DNA of 41,527 nt from Solibacteraceae bacterium (GTDB lineage: Bacteria > Acidobacteriota > Terriglobia > Bryobacterales > Bryobacteraceae): positions 1-41,527 of the forward strand of contig JAJPJX010000082.1 of the NCBI GenBank assembly GCA_021324015.1, read 5' to 3'. Below the pieces are notes generated by a model, which had not been told where the DNA came from, made no database searches, and was given only the letters and a program-made list of their open reading frames with translations. Position numbers and translations under genes: made by a program. This document shows, piece by piece, positions 11,101-18,035 of this stretch (within the stretch, counting starts at the first letter, position 1; every line of letters begins with the position of its first letter).

Positions 11101-11371
11101 CCTGATGGCCTGGCCGCCCTGGCATGCCGCCATCCCCGTGGAGGCGGGCAAACATCGAGTCGCCATCCGGGTGGTGTCCACGCCGCGCAACACCTTCGGG
11201 CCGTTCCACAACCGCACCCGCCCGCGCATGCGCGCCTGGCCCGCCGCCTGGGCGGATTTTCCCGAGCACCAGCCGCCCGGCTCGGCATACGACATTCTCG
11301 ATTATGGGCTCATCAGCGCCCCCACTCTCAGCATCGGAAAGGAAGCTCGTGTCCAGGAAGCAAGCCGCTAA
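8138..11371 (+). CDS. GH106-like glycoside hydrolase (alpha-L-rhamnosidase type), intact paralogue
   Basis: A 1,077-residue secreted enzyme. A hydrophobic N-terminus (FLGVTGFVVAAGAVV) acts as signal or anchor. The core begins with PLWVWNDEL near residue 75, GGVFVHPRPGLMTEY at about 101-115, YDENSYPSGFAGG at 141-153 and the acid motif FDDEP at 270-274. Two beta-sandwich regions follow, the last reading YQVKVNGAPVSF, like GH2-type sugar-binding modules. This layout is that of GH106-family and related unclassified hydrolases; the substrate is inferred as an L-rhamnose or similar deoxyhexose linkage. GGAGG at 8128-8132 precedes the ATG, which is only 12 bases after the first paralogue, so the two are co-transcribed. 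It is longer than the upstream paralogue mainly at the C-terminus. The last 23 bases overlap the isomerase-like gene. Confidence 0.85.
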   Translation: MRHPSWFLGVTGFVVAAGAVVWQAAPPADPALVTGPAERELLHHPKTLGARRAPLTLAGLRAAFADPPAANRSMPLWVWNDELTWPRLQEQLAQFKAQGMGGVFVHPRPGLMTEYLGADWFRLWKLSAEEGRRLGLEVNIYDENSYPSGFAGGHVPALAPDTAAQYVTPEFMDAPRGYSTRGASVAAFVVERDAGGRVTSARRLRDPSEAAGHTLAVFRLKRASGNPWTGEFPYVDLTNPQTAVKFIETTFERYQREVGAEFGQTIRWSFDDEPLIATAGAYDSAPLALPLSYNTLSEFRKRNGYDLADHLPSLYWDLGDYRKVRFDYWQTLHDLWKENYFRPLFQWCDRHRVGFTGHWMEHTWPEPWISPDDASLYAYEHAPGIDMLEGANIRTQGKDPHMLFTIKQVASVSHQLGRRAFCEAYGVSGWDSTLEHYKRFGDWLMVHGIDFMDQHLAFATVRGARKRDHPQSFTDVSPWWPYYRIHGDYLGRVSVLLTSGEVRNRVVMLEPTTSGFLVARRAGPNPEFETMRQANAALNQFLADHQVDFDLADEYMLEWFGKAGNRKLAIGDAAYDLVIWPEHMTNVRTESLPLLESYLAGGGEILALSAPAAYVNGREDGRVRALRERYASQWHAVSSHQELLARIQERLQPRVRFDAELPSGVGFAERFLGNGDRMLFFTNTGLEMVKARATVQGRGLEEWDAVSGAVRPAVFTRQNGSVAFPLELAPAGSAAYRVTSAELNPQPEPPSPVHFDPVAAAAWKATPDQPNVLVLDYCDLAAAGVEERNVNTWQANWTLWQMHGFERPAWDNAVQYRTRIFDRNHFAPASGFEAAFHFQVDDPAALSGLELAIELPELYQVKVNGAPVSFTSGKRWLDPHIRSASIEGAARTGENTITVAAHPFDVRMELENVYLRGHFKVNPAEQGFRIAAPAALELGSWAKQGYPFYGSSVLYESAVETPKGALRVELGAWRGSLAEVLLDGKQAVLMAWPPWHAAIPVEAGKHRVAIRVVSTPRNTFGPFHNRTRPRMRAWPAAWADFPEHQPPGSAYDILDYGLISAPTLSIGKEARVQEASR

Positions 11372-12782
11372 ACCGCGCGTCGGCGTGTTCGGCATCGGCC
11401 TGGCCGCTTATTGGCCGCAGTTCCCCGGCCTGAAAGAACGGCTGGAAGGCTACCAGCGGCACGTCGAGGAACGCATCTCGGGCTTTGGCGCGGAGGTGGT
11501 CTCCGTCGGCCTGGTAGACACCGCGCAGGCGGCCCGCGAGGCCGGCCTATCCCTGGCGCGCGCGGATGCGGACCTGCTGGTCTGCTACGTCGGCACCTAC
11601 GCTACTTCGTCGCAGGTGCTTCCCATCGTGCAGAAGGCCGGCGTGCCCGTGCTGGTCCTCAACCTGCAACCTGTCGCGGCGCTGGACTACGAGAATACCG
11701 GCACCGGCGAGTGGCTGGCCAACTGCTCCACGTGCTGCGTTCCGGAAATCTCGAACGCCTTCACGCGCGCCCGCATCGGGTTCCACGTGGTCTCCGGCAT
11801 CCTGCACGGCGATGAAGAAGCTTGGGGCGAGATCGCGCAGTGGTGCCGCGCCGCCGGCGTGGCGCGCGCCGTCCGCGCCGCGCGCATCGGTTTTCTCGGC
11901 CACACCTATCCCGGCATGCTCGACATGTACTCGGATTTCACCGCCGTGCACGCGCAGCTTGGCGCGCACGTCGAGGTGCTCGAAATGGACGACCTGGCCC
12001 GGCCCGTCGCCGCCGCCACCGCTGCGGAAATCGCCGCCAAGCTCGAGGAAACCCGCCAGGTGTTCCAACTGGCGGACAACGTAACACCGGACGATCTCGA
12101 CTGGGCCGCGCGCGTGGCCGTGGGCCTCGACCGCCTCGCGGCCGACTTCGATCTCGACGGCCTCACCTATTATTACCGCGGGCTCGATGGCAACGAGTTC
12201 GAGCGCCTCGGCGCTGGGCTGATCCTGGGTAACTCCCTGCTCACCGCGCGGGGCATCCCGGCCAGCGGCGAAGGCGACCTGAAGACCTGCCTCGCCATGC
12301 TGATGATGGACCGCTTCGGCGCCGGTGGATCCTATACCGAGTTCTACGCCATGGACTTTCGGGAGGGCTTCGTGCTGATGGGCCACGACGGCCCGGGGCA
12401 TATCGCCATCAGCGACCGCAAGCCTACCCTGCGGCGCCTGGGGCTCTATCACGGCAAGCGCGGCTTCGGCGTCTCGGTGGAATTCAACGTGAAGGCAGGC
12501 CCCATTACGATCCTCGGGGTGACGCAAACTGCCGAAGGCCGCCTTCAGATGATCGCCGCCGAAGGGGAATCCCTGCCCGGCCCCATCCTGAAGATCGGCA
12601 ACACGAATTCGCGGCTGCGCTTCCGCCTGCCGCCGGCCCGGTTTGTCAACCGCTGGTGCGAGCAGGGACCCACGCACCACTGCGCCCTCGGCGTCGGCCA
12701 CCGGCTCGCGGAATTCCACAAGCTCTCTGAACTGCTGCGCCTCCCCCTGGTCACTGTCGCCGGCGAACCGGGCGCCGGATGA
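11349..12782 (+). CDS. L-fucose/L-arabinose isomerase-like protein
   Basis: I choose the GTG at 11349, giving 477 residues (MSRKQAAKPRVGVFGIG), because AAGGA at 11339-11343 precedes it and the family's N-terminal strand starts right after; the frame upstream is only a shadow of the GH106 gene. The fold follows the FucI/AraA type: an N-terminal Rossmann-like domain (RVGVFGIGLAAYWPQFPG; a second segment IGFLGHTYPGMLDMYSD), then a catalytic domain with candidate metal ligands at SGEGDLK, YTEFYAMDF, GHDGPGH and the C-terminal THHCALGVGH. These enzymes interconvert aldoses and ketoses using Mn2+; family members of this branch are poorly characterised, so the exact sugar is unknown. The 23-base overlap with the glycosidase suggests it acts on the sugar released there. 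It is predicted to be cytoplasmic, with no signal peptide. Confidence 0.85.
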   Translation: MSRKQAAKPRVGVFGIGLAAYWPQFPGLKERLEGYQRHVEERISGFGAEVVSVGLVDTAQAAREAGLSLARADADLLVCYVGTYATSSQVLPIVQKAGVPVLVLNLQPVAALDYENTGTGEWLANCSTCCVPEISNAFTRARIGFHVVSGILHGDEEAWGEIAQWCRAAGVARAVRAARIGFLGHTYPGMLDMYSDFTAVHAQLGAHVEVLEMDDLARPVAAATAAEIAAKLEETRQVFQLADNVTPDDLDWAARVAVGLDRLAADFDLDGLTYYYRGLDGNEFERLGAGLILGNSLLTARGIPASGEGDLKTCLAMLMMDRFGAGGSYTEFYAMDFREGFVLMGHDGPGHIAISDRKPTLRRLGLYHGKRGFGVSVEFNVKAGPITILGVTQTAEGRLQMIAAEGESLPGPILKIGNTNSRLRFRLPPARFVNRWCEQGPTHHCALGVGHRLAEFHKLSELLRLPLVTVAGEPGAG

Positions 12783-12794
12783 AATCGGATTCGC

Positions 12795-13853
12795 TCACCT
12801 GCCGTATTCGGCGGCAGCGGTGGGCGCGGTGCGTTCCGCGTACGGCTGCAGCGCGAGATGGCGGTGCGGCTCCTCCTGATACCAGAAGGCGACAGAGGCG
12901 TAATCGTCTTTGCTGGGCGTTTGCCCGTTCTGCCAGCGCTGATTCTGGATTTCGACCTTCAGCGAATGCTGGAACCGGACGGGGTTGGCGATGTACCAGC
13001 GGTACATCCGGTTCCTGCCTTCCTTCATCTGAATGTACCCGCTGTAAGTGTACGAATACAGGTGCTCGAAGCCCCAGCAGGAGCCGTACTCGTCCTCCGT
13101 GCCGGGAGTGTGCGTGATCGGTTTGCCATCCACATGGAAAATGGTGTCGCCTTCTCCCCACCAACCCTTGTAGCGCGTGAACACCTGGAGGAAATTGCCC
13201 ACGTAGTGCCCGCGCCCCCGTACATCCAGGATGGTGTGCAGGCCGTCCCGCGTGGGGTTCGATCGATTCCAGACGCAGTGCAGGCGGCTTTTTTCGTTCT
13301 CGAAGGCCTTGCCTTTCTCGAAGTCGATGCCGTAGGCGGCCGAACGGGCATAGTCCTCCGCGCCGTCATTTGCCAGAACGAATCGCGCGTGTTTCGAAAA
13401 CGGCATCGGCAAGTAGGACATGTAACAGTAGTGGTTGATCTGGATCGCCGCCGACTGAAAATCGATCGTCTCGCTTTCGAGCGCCCCGAAAAAATCCGAA
13501 AGCGGAACGTTGACACTCGGCTCCGCCTCGTCGTCCCAAAAGATTTTGAGGACCAGGCCGCGATAGAACTGCCCGCGGCTGTTGTCGGTGATGTAAAAGT
13601 AGGTCACCTGTCCGGGCCCGGCGAGATCCGCAAGCACCGCTTCGCCGCCTTTGGGGATGCGGACCCCGTGGTATTCCACGTGGCTGTCGAAACTGCTGTC
13701 CGTGATATGCGCCAGGCTGCCCACCTGGCCGAACGCCGCGGCGCACGGCAGAAGCAGCCCGCAGGCCGTCATCAAAATGGCTCCGGCGTGCCAGGCCCGT
13801 GCCATATGCGCCAGCGCCTGTCGGAGTTGCATGCGAGGATTCAGTGATGGCAT
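12795..13853 (-). CDS. Secreted GH172 (DUF2961) glycoside hydrolase-like protein
   Basis: A 352-residue protein from the ATG at 13853; a TTG at 13874 and ATGs at 13832 and 13805 are also in frame. The 13805 start gives the neatest signal peptide (MARAWHAGAILMTACGLLL), and none has a good ribosome site, so the start is uncertain. DUF2961/GH172 motifs are clear: KIFWDDEAEPSVNVPLSDFF at about 103-122, WWGEGDTIFHVDGK at about 231-244 and GTEDEYGSCWGFEH at 251-264. Characterised GH172 members cleave alpha-D-fructofuranosides or D-arabinofuran linkages. It is convergent with the isomerase-like gene (12 bases apart) and so not in that operon, but belongs functionally to the same sugar region. The tRNA-Pro fragment begins only about 57 bases upstream, so insertion may have separated it from its old promoter. 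Confidence 0.88.
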   Translation of the reverse strand: MPSLNPRMQLRQALAHMARAWHAGAILMTACGLLLPCAAAFGQVGSLAHITDSSFDSHVEYHGVRIPKGGEAVLADLAGPGQVTYFYITDNSRGQFYRGLVLKIFWDDEAEPSVNVPLSDFFGALESETIDFQSAAIQINHYCYMSYLPMPFSKHARFVLANDGAEDYARSAAYGIDFEKGKAFENEKSRLHCVWNRSNPTRDGLHTILDVRGRGHYVGNFLQVFTRYKGWWGEGDTIFHVDGKPITHTPGTEDEYGSCWGFEHLYSYTYSGYIQMKEGRNRMYRWYIANPVRFQHSLKVEIQNQRWQNGQTPSKDDYASVAFWYQEEPHRHLALQPYAERTAPTAAAEYGR

Positions 13854-13909
13854 CGAGCACCATTTTCGCGCCAATCAGGTGCCCAAGCGCGATCGACCTG
13901 CGATTTGAT

Positions 13910-13947
13910 TGGTCGGGGCGGGCAGATTTGAACTGCCGACCCCCTGC
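13910..13947 (-). tRNA. 3' fragment of a tRNA-Pro gene (probable attachment-site remnant)
   Basis: Read on the minus strand this is the 3' half of a proline tRNA: the anticodon-stem strand GCAGG, the variable region, a perfect five-pair T stem (GGCAG/CTGCC) around the loop TTCAAAT, the acceptor strand CGCCCCG, discriminator A and an encoded CCA. The seven bases just upstream (13948-13954) read CCCGGGC, which would put CGG at the anticodon, but U33 is lost and the stem does not pair fully. No D arm and no CGGGGCG acceptor partner follow at higher coordinates. It is therefore a fragment, not a working tRNA, and typical of the short tRNA 3' copy left at one end of an integrated element. Confidence 0.75.
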
Positions 13948-13977
13948 GCCCGGGGCGGATTCCGGCCTCCTCTTGAA

Positions 13978-14006
13978 GGTGCCTTGTTTTCAGCTCATTA
14001 CGTTTC
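13978..14006 (+). repeat. Imperfect direct repeat, left copy, bounding the restriction-modification cassette
   Basis: This 29-base segment matches 16479-16507 at about 22 of 29 positions (by-eye alignment), ending in the shared block TTACGTTTC. It lies 31 bases inside the tRNA-Pro fragment. The two copies bracket the broken nuclease-like gene and the R-M pair, as expected for ends of an inserted module. Confidence 0.5.
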
Positions 14007-14102
14007 GAGCCTTTAGTCGCCGCTCGCGTGGCCGGTGTGGAGAATGCCCTAAAAACTCCCGCGGTGTCGCGTTACGCTGAGTCCGTACCCCTAGGAAACT
14101 GG

Positions 14103-14465
14103 ATGAGCATGGAACTGGAGCAGGTTGTTAACGATCTCGGCGAAGCGCTGATAACGGTCGATCGATGCGGCGTGCCATTCAAGCAGTTCCAAGCTGGCGT
14201 CGGTCCATACGGCGAACCACAGCTACTTGCCGCGGTGGCTCGACACTTCAATACCTTGCCAGCCTACCGCCAAGCGGTACGAACGAAGAGAGCACCGGAC
14301 CTACTGATCCCGGGCTCGTGGGCTTTGGAGTTCAAGCTTGCAAGGCTGGATTGTCGAGATCCTATCAATAAGAATGGTAGCGGACGGAAGAATGGTAGCG
14401 GACGGGCCATCGCATCATCGCTTGGCCTTTGCGGCAGCCATCACGTGCCCGAGAAGCGAGGTTGA
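14103..14465 (+). pseudogene. Truncated small nuclease-like protein (PD-(D/E)XK-like core)
   Basis: ATG 14103 follows AGGA at 14093-14096. The first 80 or so residues look like a real protein (LEQVVNDLGEALITVD, FQAGVGPYGEPQLLAAV) and end in APDLLIPGSWALEFKLAR, where an aspartate followed by ExK fits a PD-(D/E)XK nuclease core. After about base 14350 the character changes abruptly to low-quality sequence (NKNGSGRKNGSGR) produced by an 18-base tandem repeat, and the frame runs on into the 3' end of the convergent endonuclease gene. I therefore read it as a gene cut off just after its active-site region. From memory it resembles small restriction-associated proteins of unknown name; the family assignment needs a profile search. 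Its position beside an R-M pair suggests an accumulation of defence genes. Confidence 0.5.
14370..14405 (+). repeat. Perfect 18-base tandem duplication at the break of the truncated gene
   Basis: The unit AAGAATGGTAGCGGACGG occurs at 14370-14387 and again, without change, at 14388-14405. It sits exactly where the nuclease-like reading frame loses its protein-like character and ten bases before the endonuclease stop codon, so it probably marks a rearrangement junction. Confidence 0.8.
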
Positions 14466-15149
14466 GAAGTGCTCGAAGCTCAGCTCAGTCGCGGGCTCCC
14501 AATACTTGCCCTTGGGCCCGTTAGCGGCGTCGGATAGAAGAAAGCAAGCCGCGTCGTACAGCCGTTCTCTCACCAGCTTGGTGAGAAGGATCTCATACCG
14601 CCGCGCGTACGAAGCATCTTTGAATTCAGGGAACACCGCGAAATGCGGCTCGCGATTCGTCACCGGGTTCATCGAACCGGGGGCTTCTTCCAGTAGCATC
14701 AGGTAGCCGAGCCAGGGCCGGGCCGACGGCTTGAACGCGCCCTCGCGATATGCAGCCCAAAGATCGGTCGCGCTGCCTATGGCCTCCTCCGTCCGGTTGT
14801 TGTAGTTATTGCCAAAGGACCCAACTTGAGACTTGAACTCTATCCCGGCAATGAACTGGCCGTCCGCAACGATCAGCAGGTCCCACTTTTTCTCGGGCCG
14901 ATACCAACCAGGCAATTCCAGAGCTTTCTCGCAGAAGACCTGGGCCTGAGGTAGGCCGCCCTCACAAAGTAGATTACGGACGAGGGTAATAAACCCGTTC
15001 ATCTGCGCTCCGCCAGTCACTGCGGCCCGTGCCCCTGCGTCCTTTGCCCCAGTGGCAGATCCTTGTCTTTGTGCCTGCCGCGCTCGCGTTGTCCAGAATT
15101 GTCGGACTGCCGCACGTAATCTCTCTTCCAGTCGGGAGTTGATGGCCAT
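14415..15149 (-). CDS. Type II restriction endonuclease, PaeR7I/XhoI family (predicted CTCGAG)
   Basis: A 244-residue protein with the hallmark block of PaeR7I-type endonucleases: KKWDLLIVADGQFIAGIEFK at 87-106, giving a PD-(D/E)XK-like active site (D90, E104-F-K106), followed by SQVGSFGNNYNNRTEEAIGS at 107-126 and WAAYREGAF. PaeR7I and XhoI cut C^TCGAG, so the same target is predicted. The length is normal for the family and the frame is intact. It starts five bases after the methyltransferase stop, so the pair forms an operon with the methylase first, the usual safe order for establishing in a new host. No controller (C) protein gene is seen. The A+T-richer codon use and the surrounding direct repeats and tRNA fragment point to horizontal acquisition. 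Confidence 0.9.
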   Translation of the reverse strand: MAINSRLEERLRAAVRQFWTTRARQAQRQGSATGAKDAGARAAVTGGAQMNGFITLVRNLLCEGGLPQAQVFCEKALELPGWYRPEKKWDLLIVADGQFIAGIEFKSQVGSFGNNYNNRTEEAIGSATDLWAAYREGAFKPSARPWLGYLMLLEEAPGSMNPVTNREPHFAVFPEFKDASYARRYEILLTKLVRERLYDAACFLLSDAANGPKGKYWEPATELSFEHFSTSLLGHVMAAAKAKR

Positions 15150-15154
15150 CAGGG

Positions 15155-16177
15155 CTAGCCTGCCCTTCGGACAGTAACCGTCGTCTGGCTGAACAGCGAA
15201 GAGGTTTCGTTGGCTATCCTCTTATGCGCAAGATCGAAGTAGTGCTCATCTACTTCGATGCCGATACTGTTCCGGGCGCTCTTCGCCGCTGCCACCGTCG
15301 TGGTGCCGGTTCCGAGGAAGGGATCAAGGACGGTGTCGCCCACAAAGCTGAACATTCGAACCAGGCGTTCCGCCAACTCCAGGGGATACGGTGCGGGGTG
15401 GTGCCGAGTCGAAGCGCCTGTCAGACCCGTCCAGATCTGCTGGAACCACTTCCCGTGGTCCCCTTCGGCGATCACGCTCAACACCCTCGTCATGGTGTCC
15501 GGGTTGCGATAGCCGCCGGGCTTCCGCTCCATGAGGATGAACTCGATGTCATTCTTGATGACGGAATTCGGCTCGTATGGTTTTCCGAGGAAGCTCGATC
15601 CGTTCTCAACTTCATAGACGGCGTTTGAGATCTTGTGCCAAATAATGGGTGCGAGATTGTCAAAGCCGATCCGCCGACAATGTTCTTGGATAGAAGCATG
15701 GAGCGGGACCACGGTGTGCCGCCCCGCGTTCTTGCGCCGGGACAGACAGACGTCCCCGACTACACAGACGAGCCTTCCTCCTGGTACTAACGCTCGGTAG
15801 CAATGCGCCCAGACCTTATCCAACTCGCTGAGAAAACCCTCGTAGTCCTCGATGTGCCCCATTTGGCCTGGAGAGGTTCGGTACTGTTTCAGGGTCCAAT
15901 ACGGTGGGGAGGTCAGCACTAGGTGTACGCTCTCACGCTTCAGGCTCTCCATCCTGCGAGCATCCCCAAGCCAGAGCTGGTGAGACGTCGGAATTCGCTG
16001 GACTGCTTCTTCTATCAGGCGGACAAGCCGTTCATCTTTCGCGATCCGCGGGATGTCGGTTTGCGGATTGGCAAGGGGCAGAATCTCCTTAGGAACGTAC
16101 TCTGCCGCGTTCACCGCGGGGAGAAGAGCCTCACCATCGTCCCGTGTGCTATCGACTTTTCTGAGAGCCAAGCTCAT
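15155..16177 (-). CDS. Site-specific DNA methyltransferase, SPPYW type (beta-class order), partner of the PaeR7I-family endonuclease
   Basis: A 340-residue amino-methyltransferase. The catalytic motif IV, TSPPYW, is at 89-94, near the N-terminus; the SAM-binding motif I region DPFLGTGTT is at 285-293, near the C-terminus, so the motif order is that of the beta class. SPPYW enzymes methylate cytosine N4 or adenine N6. The target-recognition region lies between the two. It should protect CTCGAG sites from the downstream endonuclease. From memory the classical PaeR7I and XhoI methylases are larger gamma-class NPPY adenine enzymes, so this is an unusual pairing. Translation starts at ATG 16177 behind a weak AGG; the stop is five bases from the endonuclease start. 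The promoter must lie in the gene-free region above 16178, but no clear one was found. Confidence 0.9.
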   Translation of the reverse strand: MSLALRKVDSTRDDGEALLPAVNAAEYVPKEILPLANPQTDIPRIAKDERLVRLIEEAVQRIPTSHQLWLGDARRMESLKRESVHLVLTSPPYWTLKQYRTSPGQMGHIEDYEGFLSELDKVWAHCYRALVPGGRLVCVVGDVCLSRRKNAGRHTVVPLHASIQEHCRRIGFDNLAPIIWHKISNAVYEVENGSSFLGKPYEPNSVIKNDIEFILMERKPGGYRNPDTMTRVLSVIAEGDHGKWFQQIWTGLTGASTRHHPAPYPLELAERLVRMFSFVGDTVLDPFLGTGTTTVAAAKSARNSIGIEVDEHYFDLAHKRIANETSSLFSQTTVTVRRAG

Positions 16178-16919
16178 GAAGACCTAGTGCCATTCGGGGA
16201 ACTCCCCTCTCGTAATCAGAACGCAACGAGATGCGTTCGGTCAAGCGTTCTGGAGGTGCGGCTGCTGGGTTCATTCAAAGCAATAGCCGCGAGAGGACCA
16301 AGCACCCGCCCTTTTTGTGCAGGTGACCTGTCTGGAGAGCTCAGAACCACGCGCTCAGGCATCGACGCGGTGTGCCGGGTGGCGCCGGATACCGATCGCC
16401 ACAACTGCAGAATCATTTACAGCGGGATTCTTGAGGCAGCGACCTCCCGCTTGCAGGGGCTTTTCGGCCTTCCTGGAAAGTGCCCTATTTCCAGTGCGTT
16501 ACGTTTCAGGCGGATACGGGCGGGCGGTTGAAGCCTGTGAAACGCTTTAGAGCCCGGAAACACCGGGCAGCTACAAAATCATCTACTTCCAGCCCCACGT
16601 GCTCAGGAGTAAACGGCGGCGCCACACCTTCCGCTGGGACGGCGGCCCCATCGACATCATATGGTGCGCAGTCGCGCCAAGGCAGCGCAAAACACAGGAG
16701 CCAGAACGATGCCGCGACGGACTTGGTTTGCTCTAGTCTTTGCGCCATTTATCCGGCGACATCACATCCATGGCACGATTGAATGGGTCGCATCTGTGCG
16801 AGCCTTCGGCACCCTTTAGCACGCGCGTCGTGGGCGTCCCTGGCGGCTCTCGCCTACATTCTGACTCCCGCGCCGCAGCCCGGAGTGCCCCGCCCGCATA
16901 GAGTATATTGAAAGATCCC
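16178..16919. other. Gene-free stretch upstream of the methyltransferase, right edge of the inserted module
   Basis: No convincing gene in 742 bases. It contains the second direct-repeat copy (16479-16507) and a small inverted repeat GCCCGG/CCGGGC at 16552-16568 without a T-run. About 16560-16670 has a short open stretch (KIIYFQPHVL) that could be a remnant of a gene but has no recognisable family. The methyltransferase promoter is expected at its left end. Confidence 0.6.
16479..16507 (+). repeat. Imperfect direct repeat, right copy
   Basis: Partner of 13978-14006, same orientation, about 76% identical by eye and with the common block TTACGTTTC. The two copies are about 2.5 kb apart and enclose the defence genes. 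Confidence 0.5.
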
Positions 16920-18035
16920 ATGGATCTTCGCATCGCCCAGGTGGACGTCATTCCCATTCGCGCGCCGCGCAAGGAGGCCGTCCGCTCCGGGTTGAACCAG
17001 GGCGATCCCGTCTCGGCGTCGGAGTTCGGCGTCGTGCGCATCCAAACCCGCTCCGGGTTGGAGGGTTTGGGCGAGATCTCCATCACCTTTCCGCGTATCG
17101 GCCACACGTTGTGCCACGCGGCCCGGCGCCTGATGGCCCCGGCGCTCGCGGGTGAAGACGCGCTGGCGCGCCCGCAACTGCTTGCCCGCATCGATTATCT
17201 GCTCGGGGGCGAACTGAGCGCGCCCTACCTCCGCGCCGCGTTCGAAATGGCCCTGCTCGACCTCGCCGGCAAACGCTACTCCGCGCCAGTGTACGAGTTG
17301 CTCGGCGGGCGCATGCGGGAGCGCGTGCCGCTGGCCTGGGGCATCTACCAGAAGTCGCCCGAGGAGATGGCCGCCGACGCCCGCGCCGCCCTCCAGTCGG
17401 GCTATCACGCCATCAAGCTCAAGGTGGGACGGCGCCTGGAAGACGATTGCGCCGCTGTCCGCGCCGTGGCTGCAGCCGCGCCCGGCGTGCCGCTGCGCCT
17501 CGATGCCAATGCCGCCTACCCCTCGGTGGCCGAAGCCGCCGCGGCCATCCGGGCCTTCGCGGATCTCGCACCCATCGCCTGGATCGAGCAGCCGCTGCCG
17601 CGCCACGATCTGGCGGGCTTGCGCTTGCTGCGGCAGCGCACCGGCGTGCCCGTGATGGCCGATGAAAGCTGCCAGTCGTTGCGCGACGCCATCGATCTCG
17701 CCGCCGCCCAGGCCGCGGACGTGTTCAACGTCTACGTGGTGGAGGCCGGTGGGCTGGAAGCCGCCGCTGCGATCTTCGCCTTCGCCCGCGCTGCGGGCAT
17801 CGCCTGCATCCTGGGCAGCCAGGCGGAAATGGGCGTCGGCACCGCCGCCTGTGCGCACCTGGGCGTGGCCGTGCCCAGCCTGCCGCACGCCTGTGAAACC
17901 TTCGGGCCGCTGCGCTACTGCCGCGACATCGTGGCCCGCCCCGTGCCTATCGCCGGCGGTTTCCTCCAGCCGCCCGAAGGGCCCGGTCTCGGCGTCACGC
18001 TCGATGAGGAAGCCGTTCAGGAGATGAAAGCATGA
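16920..18035 (+). CDS. Enolase-superfamily enzyme (mandelate racemase / muconate lactonizing type) with atypical active site
   Basis: A 371-residue protein from ATG 16920; a TTG at 16908 is also in frame. The N-terminal capping domain (1 to about 125) is followed by the barrel with the KxK motif IKLKVG (K166, K168), and metal ligands at D195 (LDAN), E223 (IEQP) and D248 (ADES). In muconate-lactonizing/dipeptide-epimerase relatives a second catalytic lysine sits in an N-x-K-x-x-K-x-GG segment; here it reads NVYVVEAGG (270-278), so that lysine is tyrosine 272. Metal binding and proton abstraction by the KxK lysine should still be possible, which suggests a dehydratase, epimerase or another acid/base set-up. 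The substrate is unknown. The stop overlaps the creatininase start by four bases (ATGA), so the two work together. Confidence 0.88.
   Translation: MDLRIAQVDVIPIRAPRKEAVRSGLNQGDPVSASEFGVVRIQTRSGLEGLGEISITFPRIGHTLCHAARRLMAPALAGEDALARPQLLARIDYLLGGELSAPYLRAAFEMALLDLAGKRYSAPVYELLGGRMRERVPLAWGIYQKSPEEMAADARAALQSGYHAIKLKVGRRLEDDCAAVRAVAAAAPGVPLRLDANAAYPSVAEAAAAIRAFADLAPIAWIEQPLPRHDLAGLRLLRQRTGVPVMADESCQSLRDAIDLAAAQAADVFNVYVVEAGGLEAAAAIFAFARAAGIACILGSQAEMGVGTAACAHLGVAVPSLPHACETFGPLRYCRDIVARPVPIAGGFLQPPEGPGLGVTLDEEAVQEMKA

Noticed and set aside
13910-13990. A complete tRNA gene
   Set aside because: No D arm or 5' acceptor strand complementary to CGCCCCG can be found at the right distance, and the anticodon loop lacks U33.
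15923-16531. A 202-codon plus-strand frame over the methyltransferase start
   Set aside because: It is antisense to a gene with clear SPPYW and DPFLGTGTT motifs and has no protein-like features.
16552-16568. GCCCGG/CCGGGC hairpin as a terminator
   Set aside because: The stem is only six pairs and no T-run follows on either strand, and no gene ends next to it.
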